Shown piece after piece: positions 8,218 through 16,238 of a DNA stretch of 64,000 bases. The stretch is from positions 62,001 to 126,000 of the forward strand of contig NZ_BLAF01000022.1 in NCBI RefSeq assembly GCF_009687885.1, read 5' to 3'. The DNA comes from Acrocarpospora pleiomorpha (lineage in GTDB: Bacteria > Actinomycetota > Actinomycetes > Streptosporangiales > Streptosporangiaceae). The notes below the pieces were generated by a model. It searched no databases, was not told where the DNA came from, and saw nothing but the letters and a program-made list of their open reading frames with translations. Position 1 is the stretch's first letter; every line of letters starts with the position of its first letter. Made by a program: the position numbers and the translations under genes.

Positions 8218-9059
8218 AGCGTCTCCGGGACGGTGAGCCCGTACAGCCGGGCGGCGGTGCCTCCGAACACCAGCGCGGCGTCTTCGGGCCGGAGACCGGC
8301 CGCCGACTCCCGGCCGATTCGCACCATGTCCGGATAACTGACCGGGGTTTGCGTCACGTCCGAACCCCACAGCACCCGCTCGGCGCCGAACCGGGACACC
8401 AGCCAGGCGACCACCTCCGCCGGAGCGACCCCGGCGGCCAGGAGTTGGGCGTAGTTGAGGGTGGTGACCTTGATGTGCACCTGTTCCAGTTCGGTCAGCG
8501 CGAGGAGGCCGGACGCGCCCGGGTAAGGGTGCGGCCGATTCGCTTCGACGCTGGCGATGTGGTCGAGCACGACCGGCGTGTCCGGGAACGCGCGCACCAC
8601 GCGGGGGAGTGCGGCCAGGCACTCGTCGCGGTTCCATCGGTACAGGTGCAGGCACATCGACAGCCCGAGATCGGCGGCCTGCCGCCACACTCGCAGCGCT
8701 GAAGGGCCCGCGAACCAGTCCGCGCCGCCGGGGCCGCCATGCTGGTTGCCGCCAGGGGCGGTCAGACGCATCGCCACCGCGCTGCGGGAAGCCCAGTGCC
8801 GGACCACTGACTCGGCGTCGGGGGCCAGGGCGTCGATCACGCACATGGCCGCCAGCCGGTCCGGATGCCGCGCGGCCGAGTCCACCACGTAGCTGTTGTC
8901 GAAGCCGTACACGTGCGCTCGCTGCACCGCGACAGCCCCTGCGAGCCCGTGCTCGTCCAGCGCGGCGAGCAGCCGCTCCGCGGTCATCGGGTCGCGCACC
9001 TCGGTACCCGGGTAGGCGGGGTCGTTGACGGTCAGATGCGCGTGCGCGTCGATCAGCAT
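8214..9059 (-). CDS. amidohydrolase-2 family metal-dependent hydrolase/decarboxylase (second copy)
   Basis: 281-residue amidohydrolase-2 protein with metal motif D-A-H-A-H at the very start, histidines in MCLHLYRW and VVLDHIAS, and the late W-G-S-D aspartate. ATG 9059 lies just inside the end of the lipocalin-like gene (7-base overlap). It is similar in length and motif layout to its downstream neighbour, so the two may be an old duplication or sequential steps on related substrates. The conserved ligands suggest an active enzyme. The reaction cannot be told from sequence alone. Confidence 0.82.
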   Translation of the reverse strand: MLIDAHAHLTVNDPAYPGTEVRDPMTAERLLAALDEHGLAGAVAVQRAHVYGFDNSYVVDSAARHPDRLAAMCVIDALAPDAESVVRHWASRSAVAMRLTAPGGNQHGGPGGADWFAGPSALRVWRQAADLGLSMCLHLYRWNRDECLAALPRVVRAFPDTPVVLDHIASVEANRPHPYPGASGLLALTELEQVHIKVTTLNYAQLLAAGVAPAEVVAWLVSRFGAERVLWGSDVTQTPVSYPDMVRIGRESAAGLRPEDAALVFGGTAARLYGLTVPETL

Positions 9060-9490
9060 GGCGTCAGGCGCTCCCAGACGAGGACGGGCGTCGGTGGCTG
9101 GCCGGGGGTGCGCTCGGCACGCAGGACCAGCTGGGTCCCGGTCACGACGGCCAGCCGGACCTGGGTGGCGCCGATCCAGTTGGGGTAGAGGGCGGCCTCG
9201 ATGTGGTGGGTGACCCGGTCACCGAGCCATTCGTACCGGCCGCTGTAGGCGCCGAAGCCGCGGACCGCGTCCAGGCGTTCCGCGTCGCTGGTCCAGCGCC
9301 AGTTGGGGGTGGCCAGGGGCGGCCGATCCCCAGGCATGTACTGCACGGCCATGTAACCGTCGGGGCCGTACAGGAGCCGCCCGAGTGGGGCGTCGCCGAG
9401 CGGGCGAGCACCGGCCGCGCCGTCGGGGCCGTCGGCTTCGCCTTCCAGGTAGTAGTCGTGGAGACGCCAGGTGCCGACTATGTCGGTCAT
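9053..9490 (-). CDS. lipocalin-like domain protein
   Basis: Small 145-residue protein beginning I-V-G-T-W-R-L, with a central L-L-Y-G-P-D-G-Y-M-A-V-Q-Y and a C-terminal R-A-E-R-T-P strand. This pattern is typical of lipocalin-like/DUF1486 proteins found beside polyketide and catabolic genes. No signal peptide. ATG 9490 overlaps the cupin stop (ATGA). Members of this group bind small hydrophobic ligands or act as accessory proteins, and no catalytic residues can be named. Its place between a cupin and two amidohydrolases suggests binding or isomerising an intermediate of the same path; this is inference. Confidence 0.7.
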   Translation of the reverse strand: MTDIVGTWRLHDYYLEGEADGPDGAAGARPLGDAPLGRLLYGPDGYMAVQYMPGDRPPLATPNWRWTSDAERLDAVRGFGAYSGRYEWLGDRVTHHIEAALYPNWIGATQVRLAVVTGTQLVLRAERTPGQPPTPVLVWERLTPC

Positions 9491-10401
9491 CGGGTGACGA
9501 CGTGGTCGGGGGCGGGGTACTCGTCGGCGTTGCGCACCCATCCGGCTTTGGCCGAGAAGTCGGCGCGTGGCGGGCTGAACACGTCGATGAGCAGGTGCCG
9601 CCCGGGACCCATGGCCTGGCTGGTGTGCACGGTGGGCGGCGGAATGATGGCGGCTGAAGGGCTGCCCACCTGGGCGTGCTCGTCGTCGCGCCACTGGCCG
9701 AGGCGGGTGGTCCACGGCGTGCGCACGTGGTGGACGTAGTCGCCGGCCACGGTCAGCGAGCACTGTTCGAAGTCGTCGTGGTGGTGCGGGGACATCCGGT
9801 CGGGGTCGCGCGGCCCGTCGCTGGGGTCACCGAAGTTGACCATAATTGAGCTGCTCCGGAAGATGCGGCCGAACCGGTCTTTCGTCCGGGGATGATCGGC
9901 ATTGAGATAAACGCGCAGCCGGTGCCCGGCGGGCGGGTCCGGCCACGGCTCCAGCAGGGCCACCCGGGGGTGCGGCTCGGCGTAGGAGGCGGCGTTGACG
10001 CAGCGGGCCAGCACGTCGGAGGTTCGCGCGTCGAACAGGCGGAACAGTTCCGCCTCGCCGCGCGCGGTGATCGTGCTCTCGCCCGGCGGCACGATGACCA
10101 CGCCGGGGCCGGACACCGTCCTGCTCTCGGCGCCCGCCGTGACCTCGATGGTCTCGTCACCCGGCAGGATCACGACATACTCCTCGCGTTGTTCCCGGCG
10201 GAGGATGTCGCCGCCGGCCAGACGGCTGTAGGAGATCGCCAGATTCTGCCCGCGGATGTACCAGGTTCTGCCGCCGCGTTCGGTGCTCTCCTGGGGCGGC
10301 ATCGTCAGGAACTCGAAGGTGGCCAGTTCGGCGATAGGCGCGTTCGGGTCGGTCGGCCCTCCCGCGTTGAGCGCGGAGCGCGGGTCGGTTGCGCTGTACA
10401 T
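9487..10401 (-). CDS. cupin-domain protein, two beta-barrel halves
   Basis: A 304-residue protein with two cupin-like halves. The first half (about residues 40-140) has EEYVVILPGDETIEV and VVIVPPGEST but lacks an obvious histidine triad. The second half has a metal-binding pattern in S-P-H-H-H-D-D-F-E-Q followed by a later H in IIPPPTVHTS. It is therefore a bicupin with one metal site, as in some ring-cleaving dioxygenases and isomerases. ATG 10401 has AAAGGA upstream; 13 bases separate it from the DUF6282-type gene. It could be the oxygenase of this operon, but sequence does not prove that. Confidence 0.75.
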   Translation of the reverse strand: MYSATDPRSALNAGGPTDPNAPIAELATFEFLTMPPQESTERGGRTWYIRGQNLAISYSRLAGGDILRREQREEYVVILPGDETIEVTAGAESRTVSGPGVVIVPPGESTITARGEAELFRLFDARTSDVLARCVNAASYAEPHPRVALLEPWPDPPAGHRLRVYLNADHPRTKDRFGRIFRSSSIMVNFGDPSDGPRDPDRMSPHHHDDFEQCSLTVAGDYVHHVRTPWTTRLGQWRDDEHAQVGSPSAAIIPPPTVHTSQAMGPGRHLLIDVFSPPRADFSAKAGWVRNADEYPAPDHVVTR

Positions 10402-10414
10402 GCGATCGGTCCTT

Positions 10415-11308
10415 TCAGTCGTCCAGGCCGAGCAGGTAGGAGGGGTTGACGCGGACGATCCGCCGCAGGTCCTTCTCCGGCAGGCCCAGGTCCAGCAGCG
10501 CGGAGCCGACCCGGATGAAGGAGTCCACGGGCATCGGCCGCCCCGCCTGGCCAAGGTCGGAGGCGAGCACGGTGTGCTCGGGCCCGACCTGTTCGATCCA
10601 GTCGAGCAGTTGCCGGGCCGACCATCGGGCCTGGGCCACCTCGGGGTCGTACATGCTGGTCTCGTGCTCGATGTACGCACCGAGCCGGATGAACTCACGA
10701 CACTGCGCGGGGTCGGAGCCGATCACGAAGTTGGGATGGCTGACCACCATCCGCTTGACCCCCCGATCCCGGGCGGCGGCGAAGACCTCCAGGATGTCCT
10801 CCGGCGCCATGTGCCCGGCGGAGAGCAGCGCGCCGGACTCCGCGATCACGTCCAGCACCCGGCCGACCTCGGGAAGCAGCGCCCCGTCCGGCCCGCGCAC
10901 GTCGACCTGGGCGAGCGACAGCGGGATGGTCGGCTTCGGGAAACCACCGCCGGAGTTGTGGTGGTCGATGTGCGCGCGGGAGGAGATGGTGGGGAACCAC
11001 ACGCACCGCCCGCCCATCCGCAGGCACATCTCCACCGCGTACGGGTTGATGCCGCCGACCTGGTTGTTGAGGGCGATCCCGCCGTACACGGCGGTGCTGA
11101 GCGGGGCCAGCCGATCCCGCATGGCCAGCAGGTCCATCACCGTGTTGTGGTGGTGGGACTTGGCCAGCAGGGCCCGCATGCCCAGCCGCGCGCCGTCGGC
11201 GGCGGCGCCCACATGGTCGAACCGGCGCGGCAGGGGATTGGGCCCGGAGTGGCAGTGCAGATCGACGAGCCCGTGCAGGGCGCGCTCGATCGCGGAGGGT
11301 CGGATCAT
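10415..11308 (-). CDS. DUF6282-type metal-dependent hydrolase (amidohydrolase-like)
   Basis: 297-residue TIM-barrel protein starting with L-V-D-L-H-C-H-S-G-P-N-P, a metal motif followed by the arginine-rich segment seen in DUF6282 proteins. Further histidines lie in AKSHHHNT, RAHIDHHN, GHMAPED and VVSHPNF, and a late aspartate in VLASDLG. AGAGGA precedes ATG 11308. It is the first gene of a five-gene minus-strand operon. Its promoter (11372-11400) carries one copy of the shared 23-bp palindrome, tying it to the rest of the island. The reaction is unknown; hydrolysis of an amide or lactone is the family expectation. Confidence 0.75.
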   Translation of the reverse strand: MIRPSAIERALHGLVDLHCHSGPNPLPRRFDHVGAAADGARLGMRALLAKSHHHNTVMDLLAMRDRLAPLSTAVYGGIALNNQVGGINPYAVEMCLRMGGRCVWFPTISSRAHIDHHNSGGGFPKPTIPLSLAQVDVRGPDGALLPEVGRVLDVIAESGALLSAGHMAPEDILEVFAAARDRGVKRMVVSHPNFVIGSDPAQCREFIRLGAYIEHETSMYDPEVAQARWSARQLLDWIEQVGPEHTVLASDLGQAGRPMPVDSFIRVGSALLDLGLPEKDLRRIVRVNPSYLLGLDD

Positions 11309-11355
11309 CGTCGTTCCTCTTGACAGCGGTGCCGCCACCCTAGAGTCTGTAACAC

Positions 11356-11378
11356 ATTGCGGACTTGATGTACGATAA
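11356..11378. promoter_or_regulatory. 23-bp palindromic operator, copy 1
   Basis: Core CGGACT-TGA-TGTACG followed by ATAA. It matches copy 3 (20082-20104) at 19 of 23 positions. It covers the -10 element and start region of the minus-strand promoter at 11372-11400, a repressor position, and lies 39 bases upstream of the divergent CoA-transferase-like gene. Confidence 0.75.
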
Positions 11379-11400
11379 ATGCGAATCGCCATCATGGCAA
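11372..11400 (-). promoter_or_regulatory. sigma-70-type promoter for the DUF6282/cupin/amidohydrolase operon
   Basis: On the minus strand TTGCCA (11400-11395) and TATCGT (11377-11372) are separated by exactly 17 bases. The first matches TTGACA at five of six positions and the second TATAAT at four of six. The -10 lies inside operator copy 1. The expected leader to ATG 11308 is about 55 bases. Confidence 0.55.
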
Positions 11401-11416
11401 GCTTCTTGGGGGTCAC

Positions 11417-12211
11417 GTGCCGGACATGAGCTACACCTGGGCCGAGATGATGGCGATCTCCATCTCGCACGAGATGGCCGACGGCGACTTCGGCTCCGTG
11501 GGCGCCGCCTCGCACATCCCCGTGGCCGGGCTGCGGCTGGCGCAGCTCACCCACGCGCCGGGCCTGTCCTTCTTCTGCGGCGGCAGCGGCGCGATGAACC
11601 CGAAGATCCAGCGGCTCACCGAGTCGTCGGCCGACTACCGCAACCTGGTGACCAGCGAGTACCAGTTCAGTCTCGACGACGTGGTGGACTTCGAGACCGC
11701 GATCCGGTTCGACTTCGCGTTCCTGGGCGGGATGCAGATCGACAAGCACGGCAATCTCAACATGGCCGTGATCGGCCCGTGGGACAAGCCCAAGGTCCGC
11801 GGCCCCGGCACGATCGGGCTGATCTTCCTCGGCGGCTTCAAGACCAGCTACATCTACACCGAGCACCACACGCCGAGGATCTTCGTCGACAAGGTGGACT
11901 TCGTCAGCGGGGCGGGCTGGCTGGACGGCGGCGACTCCCGCGGCAAGGTCTTCCGCCCCGAGTCAGACGGCCCCCGCCGGGTGTTCACCCCGCTGGGGGT
12001 GTTCGACTTCGAGCCGGAGACCCGCCGGATGCGGCTGATCAAGGTGCACCCGTGGAGCAGCGTCGAGCGGGTCCAGGCGGCCACCGGGTTCGAGCTGCTG
12101 GTCGCCGACGACGTGCGGACCGTCGACCCGCCGACCGAACAGGAGCTGCGCCTGCTACGCACCCAGGTGGACACCGAAGGCGTGCTGCGCCGCTACCCCG
12201 CCACGGCATGA
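11417..12211 (+). CDS. family I CoA-transferase-like protein, beta (GctB/IpdB-type) subunit
   Basis: 264-residue protein of the CoA-transferase family I beta type. Typical landmarks are FDFAFLGGMQIDKHGNLN, GLIFLGGFKTSYIYT and PLGVFDFEP. The region expected to carry the catalytic glutamate of true transferases reads F-F-C-G-G-S-G-A-M with no S-E-x-G, so it may be a hydrolase-type homologue like IpdAB of steroid degradation. GTG 11417 has GGGGG just upstream; ATG 11426 is an alternative. The matching alpha subunit is encoded 3.1 kb downstream at 15363 in the same operon, with three genes in between. Confidence 0.8.
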   Translation: MPDMSYTWAEMMAISISHEMADGDFGSVGAASHIPVAGLRLAQLTHAPGLSFFCGGSGAMNPKIQRLTESSADYRNLVTSEYQFSLDDVVDFETAIRFDFAFLGGMQIDKHGNLNMAVIGPWDKPKVRGPGTIGLIFLGGFKTSYIYTEHHTPRIFVDKVDFVSGAGWLDGGDSRGKVFRPESDGPRRVFTPLGVFDFEPETRRMRLIKVHPWSSVERVQAATGFELLVADDVRTVDPPTEQELRLLRTQVDTEGVLRRYPATA

Positions 12212-13044
12212 ACTGGGCAGAACGCCACCTCGTGGTGGACGGCTGCGCCACCCACTACCTGGAGGCCGGTGACGGACCCCCGCTGGTCCTGCTCCACGGC
12301 GGTGAGTACGGCGCCGCCGCCGAGATCACCTGGGAACACTGCATCCCGGCCCTGGCGGCCCACCACCGGGTGATGGCGCTCGACTTCGTCGGCTACGGGC
12401 ACAGCGACAAGCTCAGGGACTTCGGCGGCCAGCGACGGCTGATGCTCCGCCAGGTCTCCGGCGTGCTGCGCGCACTCCGGATCGAGTCGGCGTACTTCAT
12501 CGGCACCTCGCTCAGCGGGCGCATGCTGCTGGACGTGGCGAACAAACCCGCGCCGGTCTGGCCGATAAGGGCGATGGCGGTGGCCGGGATCGGCCTGGCC
12601 GCCCCGGCGGAGGCGGCCAGGAAGGTGCTGGAGGATTTCGACGGCACCCTGGCAGGGCTGCGCCCGTCCATGGACGTGCTCTTCCACGATCCGCGCTGGC
12701 GGGACAGCGAGGAGTACCTGCGCCGCAGGTACGACTTCTGCGCCATCCCCGGCGCGTGGGAGACGGCGGCGGCGGGAAGCCTGCGCTCCCCGATGCGCCG
12801 TGGCGAGAACCGCCCGCACGTGCGCCCGCCCGCCCGCGACTACGGCGGCATCGCCGTACCCACCTGCCTGATCAGGGGCGAGCACGACCGGCTGGTGCCG
12901 GACGGCACCTGGCGGGAGCTGGCCGCGCAGATCCCCGGCGCGGTCGCGGTCACCGTCGCCGGGAGCGGCCACTACCCGCAGATCGAGCGGGCCGCCGCGT
13001 TCACCGAGACGGTGCTGGACTTCTTCAAGCAGGAGGGATCATGA
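12208..13044 (+). CDS. alpha/beta-fold hydrolase with G-x-S-x-S nucleophile elbow
   Basis: 278-residue alpha/beta hydrolase. VLLHGG forms the oxyanion region; the nucleophile elbow reads I-G-T-S101-L-S-G, so the usual second glycine is serine. The acid is expected in RGEHDRLVP and the histidine in GSGHYPQIE. It starts with ATGA overlap on the transferase subunit gene and ends with AGGAGGG directly before the next hydrolase. The layout resembles C-C bond (meta-cleavage) hydrolases and epoxide-hydrolase-like relatives, but with a serine nucleophile. The position between the two CoA-transferase-type subunits suggests a shared pathway. Confidence 0.82.
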   Translation: MNWAERHLVVDGCATHYLEAGDGPPLVLLHGGEYGAAAEITWEHCIPALAAHHRVMALDFVGYGHSDKLRDFGGQRRLMLRQVSGVLRALRIESAYFIGTSLSGRMLLDVANKPAPVWPIRAMAVAGIGLAAPAEAARKVLEDFDGTLAGLRPSMDVLFHDPRWRDSEEYLRRRYDFCAIPGAWETAAAGSLRSPMRRGENRPHVRPPARDYGGIAVPTCLIRGEHDRLVPDGTWRELAAQIPGAVAVTVAGSGHYPQIERAAAFTETVLDFFKQEGS

Positions 13045-13835
13045 CTTCTCCGCGGCCGACGCAGGCCGGACCGGGCGTGCACCTGGAGTCCGGCGGCGGC
13101 GCGGGCCCGACGGTGGTGTTCCTGCACGGCTCGGCCGCCTCGGGGGCGGTCTGGAAGCCGGTCACCCGGGAGCTGGCCGCCCGCCGCCCCGACGCCGGCT
13201 GGCTGCTCGCCGACCTGCCAGGTCACGGCCGCTCCCGCTGGCAGCTGGACTACTCCCCGGACGGCTACGCCGACGCGGTGGCCGCCGCCGTCCGCGGGCA
13301 CGTGGGCGAGCGCCCGGTGCATCTGGTCGGGCATTCCCTCGGCGGGATGATCGCGCTGGCCCTCGCGGACGGCGCTCGCGGGGTGAGCGTCGCGTCCGTC
13401 CTGGTCATCGCGATGAAGGTGAGCTGGACCGAGGAGGAGCTGACCCGCCGCGCCGCCGCCGCGACCCGGCCGATCCGGATCCTCCCCGGCCGGGAGCAGG
13501 CCCGCGAGCTGTTCGGGCGGATCTCCGGGATGGCCGGGTTCGCCGCGGCGGACCTGGACAGCGGGGTCGCCGTCGCCGAGAGCGGCTACCGGTTATCGGG
13601 CGATCCCCGGATCACCGCCGCGCCTCCCGCGCCTCCCGCCGCGCTGACCGCCCTGACCGCCCGTGTCGCCTGCCCGGTCCGGCTGGCCTGCGGCGACCGC
13701 GACCCCGGCATCCGCTACGAGGAGCTGGTCTCGGTGCTCGGCCGCCCGGTCACCGTGCTGGCGAACACCGGCCACAACGCGCACATCGAGCAACCCGGCC
13801 TGGTCGCCAATCTGGTGGACCAGGCACTCCGCTGA
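13041..13835 (+). CDS. alpha/beta-fold hydrolase
   Basis: 264-residue alpha/beta hydrolase with VVFLHGSAASG oxyanion region, elbow G-H-S99-L-G-G, a candidate acid in ACGDRDPG and histidine in NTGHNAHIEQP. All triad positions are conserved, so it should be active. It overlaps the previous gene by four bases. It is distinct in sequence from its upstream neighbour, so the pair is probably not a recent duplication. Thioesterase, enol-lactonase and C-C hydrolase are possible activities. The substrate is unknown. Confidence 0.84.
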   Translation: MTSPRPTQAGPGVHLESGGGAGPTVVFLHGSAASGAVWKPVTRELAARRPDAGWLLADLPGHGRSRWQLDYSPDGYADAVAAAVRGHVGERPVHLVGHSLGGMIALALADGARGVSVASVLVIAMKVSWTEEELTRRAAAATRPIRILPGREQARELFGRISGMAGFAAADLDSGVAVAESGYRLSGDPRITAAPPAPPAALTALTARVACPVRLACGDRDPGIRYEELVSVLGRPVTVLANTGHNAHIEQPGLVANLVDQALR

Positions 13836-13848
13836 GAACGGAAGATCC

Positions 13849-15366
13849 ATGCGAATCGAGAACCTGCTGCGGCAGAACGCGGTACGGCGCGGCGACCGGC
13901 TCGCCGTCATCTCCGACGAGCGGCAGCTGACCTGGGCCGAACTCGACCACGAGAGCGACCGCCTGGCCAACGCGCTGGCCGCCCTCGGCTTCCGCGCCCA
14001 GGAGCGGGTCGCGCTGGTGCTCGCCAACAGCCACCCCATGGTGATCTCCTTCTACGGCCTGTGGAAGATCAACCTGGTCGCGGTCGGGATCAACCCCCGG
14101 ATGACCGCGCCCGAGATCACCCGCATCCTGGCCCACTCCGGCGCGGCCGCGGTCATCTGCGACACCCCCGCCGCGGTCGAGGCGGCCGCCGCGCTCCCCA
14201 GCGTGCGCGCTGTGTTCACCGTCGGCATCGACGGCCACCCCACGCTCGCCGAGCTGATCGCTTCCGGCGACCCGGCCGGAACACCGGAGACCGGCGACGG
14301 CGGCGACCTGCGCTCGCTCCGCTACACCAGCGGCACCACCGGCTCGCCCAAGGGCTGCATGGCCACCCACGACCAGCAGCTGGCCCACACCGCCAACTAC
14401 CTGTCCGAGATCGACGTGCCGCGCGGCGGCCCGACCTGGCTCTCGGTGCCGCTCAGCCTGGGCGTCGGCGCGTCCTACGTGACCACCACCGCCTACCTGG
14501 GAGTGCCCCTGCTGCTCCGGCGGCGCTTCGACCCCGCCGCGTTCCTCAAGGACATCGCCGAGTACGGCGTCGAGCACGCCTTCCTGGTGCCCACCATGCT
14601 CGTGGACCTGGTCCGGGCCCTACCCGACCTGGACCTGTCCCAGGCCCAGCGCCTCAAGATGATCGGCTACGGCGGCGCCTCGGTCTCCTGGAGCCTGATC
14701 AGATCCGTGGCCGAGGCCCTGGACGTGGAGCTCTACCACGCCTTCGGCGCCACCGAGGCGGGCGGCTTCACGGCGCTCCTCACCCCCGACGACCACCGCA
14801 ACTTCCTCGCCGCCGGGGCCACCTCCCTCGTCTCGGTGGGCCGCCCAGCCGCGTACGCCGAGGTGAAGATCTTCGACGGGCAGGACCACGAAGTGCCCGT
14901 GCGCGAAACCGGCGAGATGCGCATCAAGGCACCCAGCGTCTTCTCCGGATACTGGAGCCAGCCCGAACTCACCCGGCAGGTCCTCCAGGACGGCTGGCTG
15001 CGCCTGGGCGACATCGCCTGGCGGGACGAGCGCGGCTACATCTACCTGGCCGACCGCGCCCAGGGCGTGATCAGATCCGGCGCGCAGAACGTGTACGCGG
15101 GCGAGGTCGAGGCGGTCCTCCAGGCGTGTCCCGGCGTGGCCAGAGCCGCCGTGATCGGCGTGCCGGACGAACGGTTCGGCGAGTCGGTCAAAGCGCTGGT
15201 GCAGCGGGCGCCCGGCGCGGACCTGACCGAGGAGCAGGTGCTCGGCTACTGCGCCGAGCGGCTGGCCGGATACAAGCGCCCCCGCGAGGTGGAGTTCGTC
15301 GCCGACCTGCCGGTGGACGAGGGCGGAAAGATCAGAAGAGCCGAGCTGAAGGAGTCCATGCGATGA
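13849..15366 (+). CDS. acyl-CoA ligase (AMP-binding, class I adenylate-forming)
   Basis: 505-residue ligase that activates a carboxylic acid as an acyl-adenylate and then acyl-CoA. The P-loop motif is Y-T-S-G-T-T-G-S-P-K-G. Later motifs are A-F-G-A-T-E-A-G, L-R-L-G-D-I-A-W, an adenylate-binding IRSGAQNVYAGEVE, and the catalytic lysine in EGGKIRRAE. GGAAG precedes ATG 13849. The C-terminus overlaps the following transferase subunit start. Length and motifs fit medium-chain or aromatic acyl-CoA ligases; the acid itself is not defined. Confidence 0.9.
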   Translation: MRIENLLRQNAVRRGDRLAVISDERQLTWAELDHESDRLANALAALGFRAQERVALVLANSHPMVISFYGLWKINLVAVGINPRMTAPEITRILAHSGAAAVICDTPAAVEAAAALPSVRAVFTVGIDGHPTLAELIASGDPAGTPETGDGGDLRSLRYTSGTTGSPKGCMATHDQQLAHTANYLSEIDVPRGGPTWLSVPLSLGVGASYVTTTAYLGVPLLLRRRFDPAAFLKDIAEYGVEHAFLVPTMLVDLVRALPDLDLSQAQRLKMIGYGGASVSWSLIRSVAEALDVELYHAFGATEAGGFTALLTPDDHRNFLAAGATSLVSVGRPAAYAEVKIFDGQDHEVPVRETGEMRIKAPSVFSGYWSQPELTRQVLQDGWLRLGDIAWRDERGYIYLADRAQGVIRSGAQNVYAGEVEAVLQACPGVARAAVIGVPDERFGESVKALVQRAPGADLTEEQVLGYCAERLAGYKRPREVEFVADLPVDEGGKIRRAELKESMR

Positions 15367-16238
15367 GCAAGGTGACGACCCCCGAGGAGGCGGTCGCCGG
15401 CATTCCCGACGGAGCCACGATCGCGCTCGGCGGAGTGCACTCGCACAACAGCCCGATGGCCCTGGTCAACGCGCTGATCCGGCGCGGCGCGCGGGACCTG
15501 GAGCTGATCCCGACGCCCAGCGCGGGCGCACCGGTGGACATGCTGATCGCGGCCGGATGTGTACGGCGGTTGCACGTCTCCTACGTCGGCTTGGAGTTCC
15601 TCGGCATGGCCCCGAACTATCGCAGGGCCGCCGAGAGCCAGAGCATTGAAATCGTCGAGGGGGACGAGGCTTATATCGTCTACGGTTTCCGCGCGGGCGC
15701 CAGCAGGCTGCCGTTCCTGCCGCTACCCCCGCTTTATGAGGGCACCGACCTCCCCAAGGTGAACCCGGACATCCGCACCACCACCGACCCCTACACCGGC
15801 CGCACGGTCACCACCATCCCCGCCCTGCGCGCCGACTACGGCCTGTTCCACGCCCAGGTCACTGACCAGAAGGGCAATGCGCAGATCTTCGGCCAGCGCC
15901 GCTTCGAGGACGTCATGGCCAAGGCATGCGACCACGTCATCATCAGCTCGGACGAGATCCTGGACGAGCACGCCCCGCGGCCGGACCCGCGCCTGGTGTC
16001 CATTCCCAGCGCCATCGTGGAACGGGTCGCACACGCTCCATACGGCGCATACCCGCTGTCCTCCCCGGGCCACTACGGCTACGACCGGGAGCGGCTGGTG
16101 GAATACCGCGACCTGGCAGCCCAGGACCGCACCAAGGAGTACCTGGAGACATACGTGCACTCCGTCGCCGACCACCAGGAATATCTGGAAAAGGTGGGCG
16201 TGCGGCGGCTGCTGGCCCTCCAGCAGACCTTCCGCTGA
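15363..16238 (+). CDS. family I CoA-transferase-like protein, alpha (GctA/IpdA-type) subunit
   Basis: 291-residue alpha-type subunit of the family I CoA-transferase group. It begins with an IPDGATIALGG strand and has the R-L-P-F-L-P segment and the FHAQVTDQKGNAQIFG motif typical of GctA and IpdA. It pairs with the beta-type gene at 11417. ATG 15363 overlaps the ligase stop. The stop at 16238 directly abuts the stop of the convergent aldo/keto reductase, leaving no intergenic base. Whether the complex transfers CoA or hydrolyses a ring thioester as IpdAB does is open. Confidence 0.82.
   Translation: MSKVTTPEEAVAGIPDGATIALGGVHSHNSPMALVNALIRRGARDLELIPTPSAGAPVDMLIAAGCVRRLHVSYVGLEFLGMAPNYRRAAESQSIEIVEGDEAYIVYGFRAGASRLPFLPLPPLYEGTDLPKVNPDIRTTTDPYTGRTVTTIPALRADYGLFHAQVTDQKGNAQIFGQRRFEDVMAKACDHVIISSDEILDEHAPRPDPRLVSIPSAIVERVAHAPYGAYPLSSPGHYGYDRERLVEYRDLAAQDRTKEYLETYVHSVADHQEYLEKVGVRRLLALQQTFR

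Noticed and set aside
11365..13044. 559-residue frame starting upstream of the CoA-transferase subunit
   Set aside because: Its first 281 codons are a shadow of the transferase gene; the hydrolase proper starts at ATG 12208.
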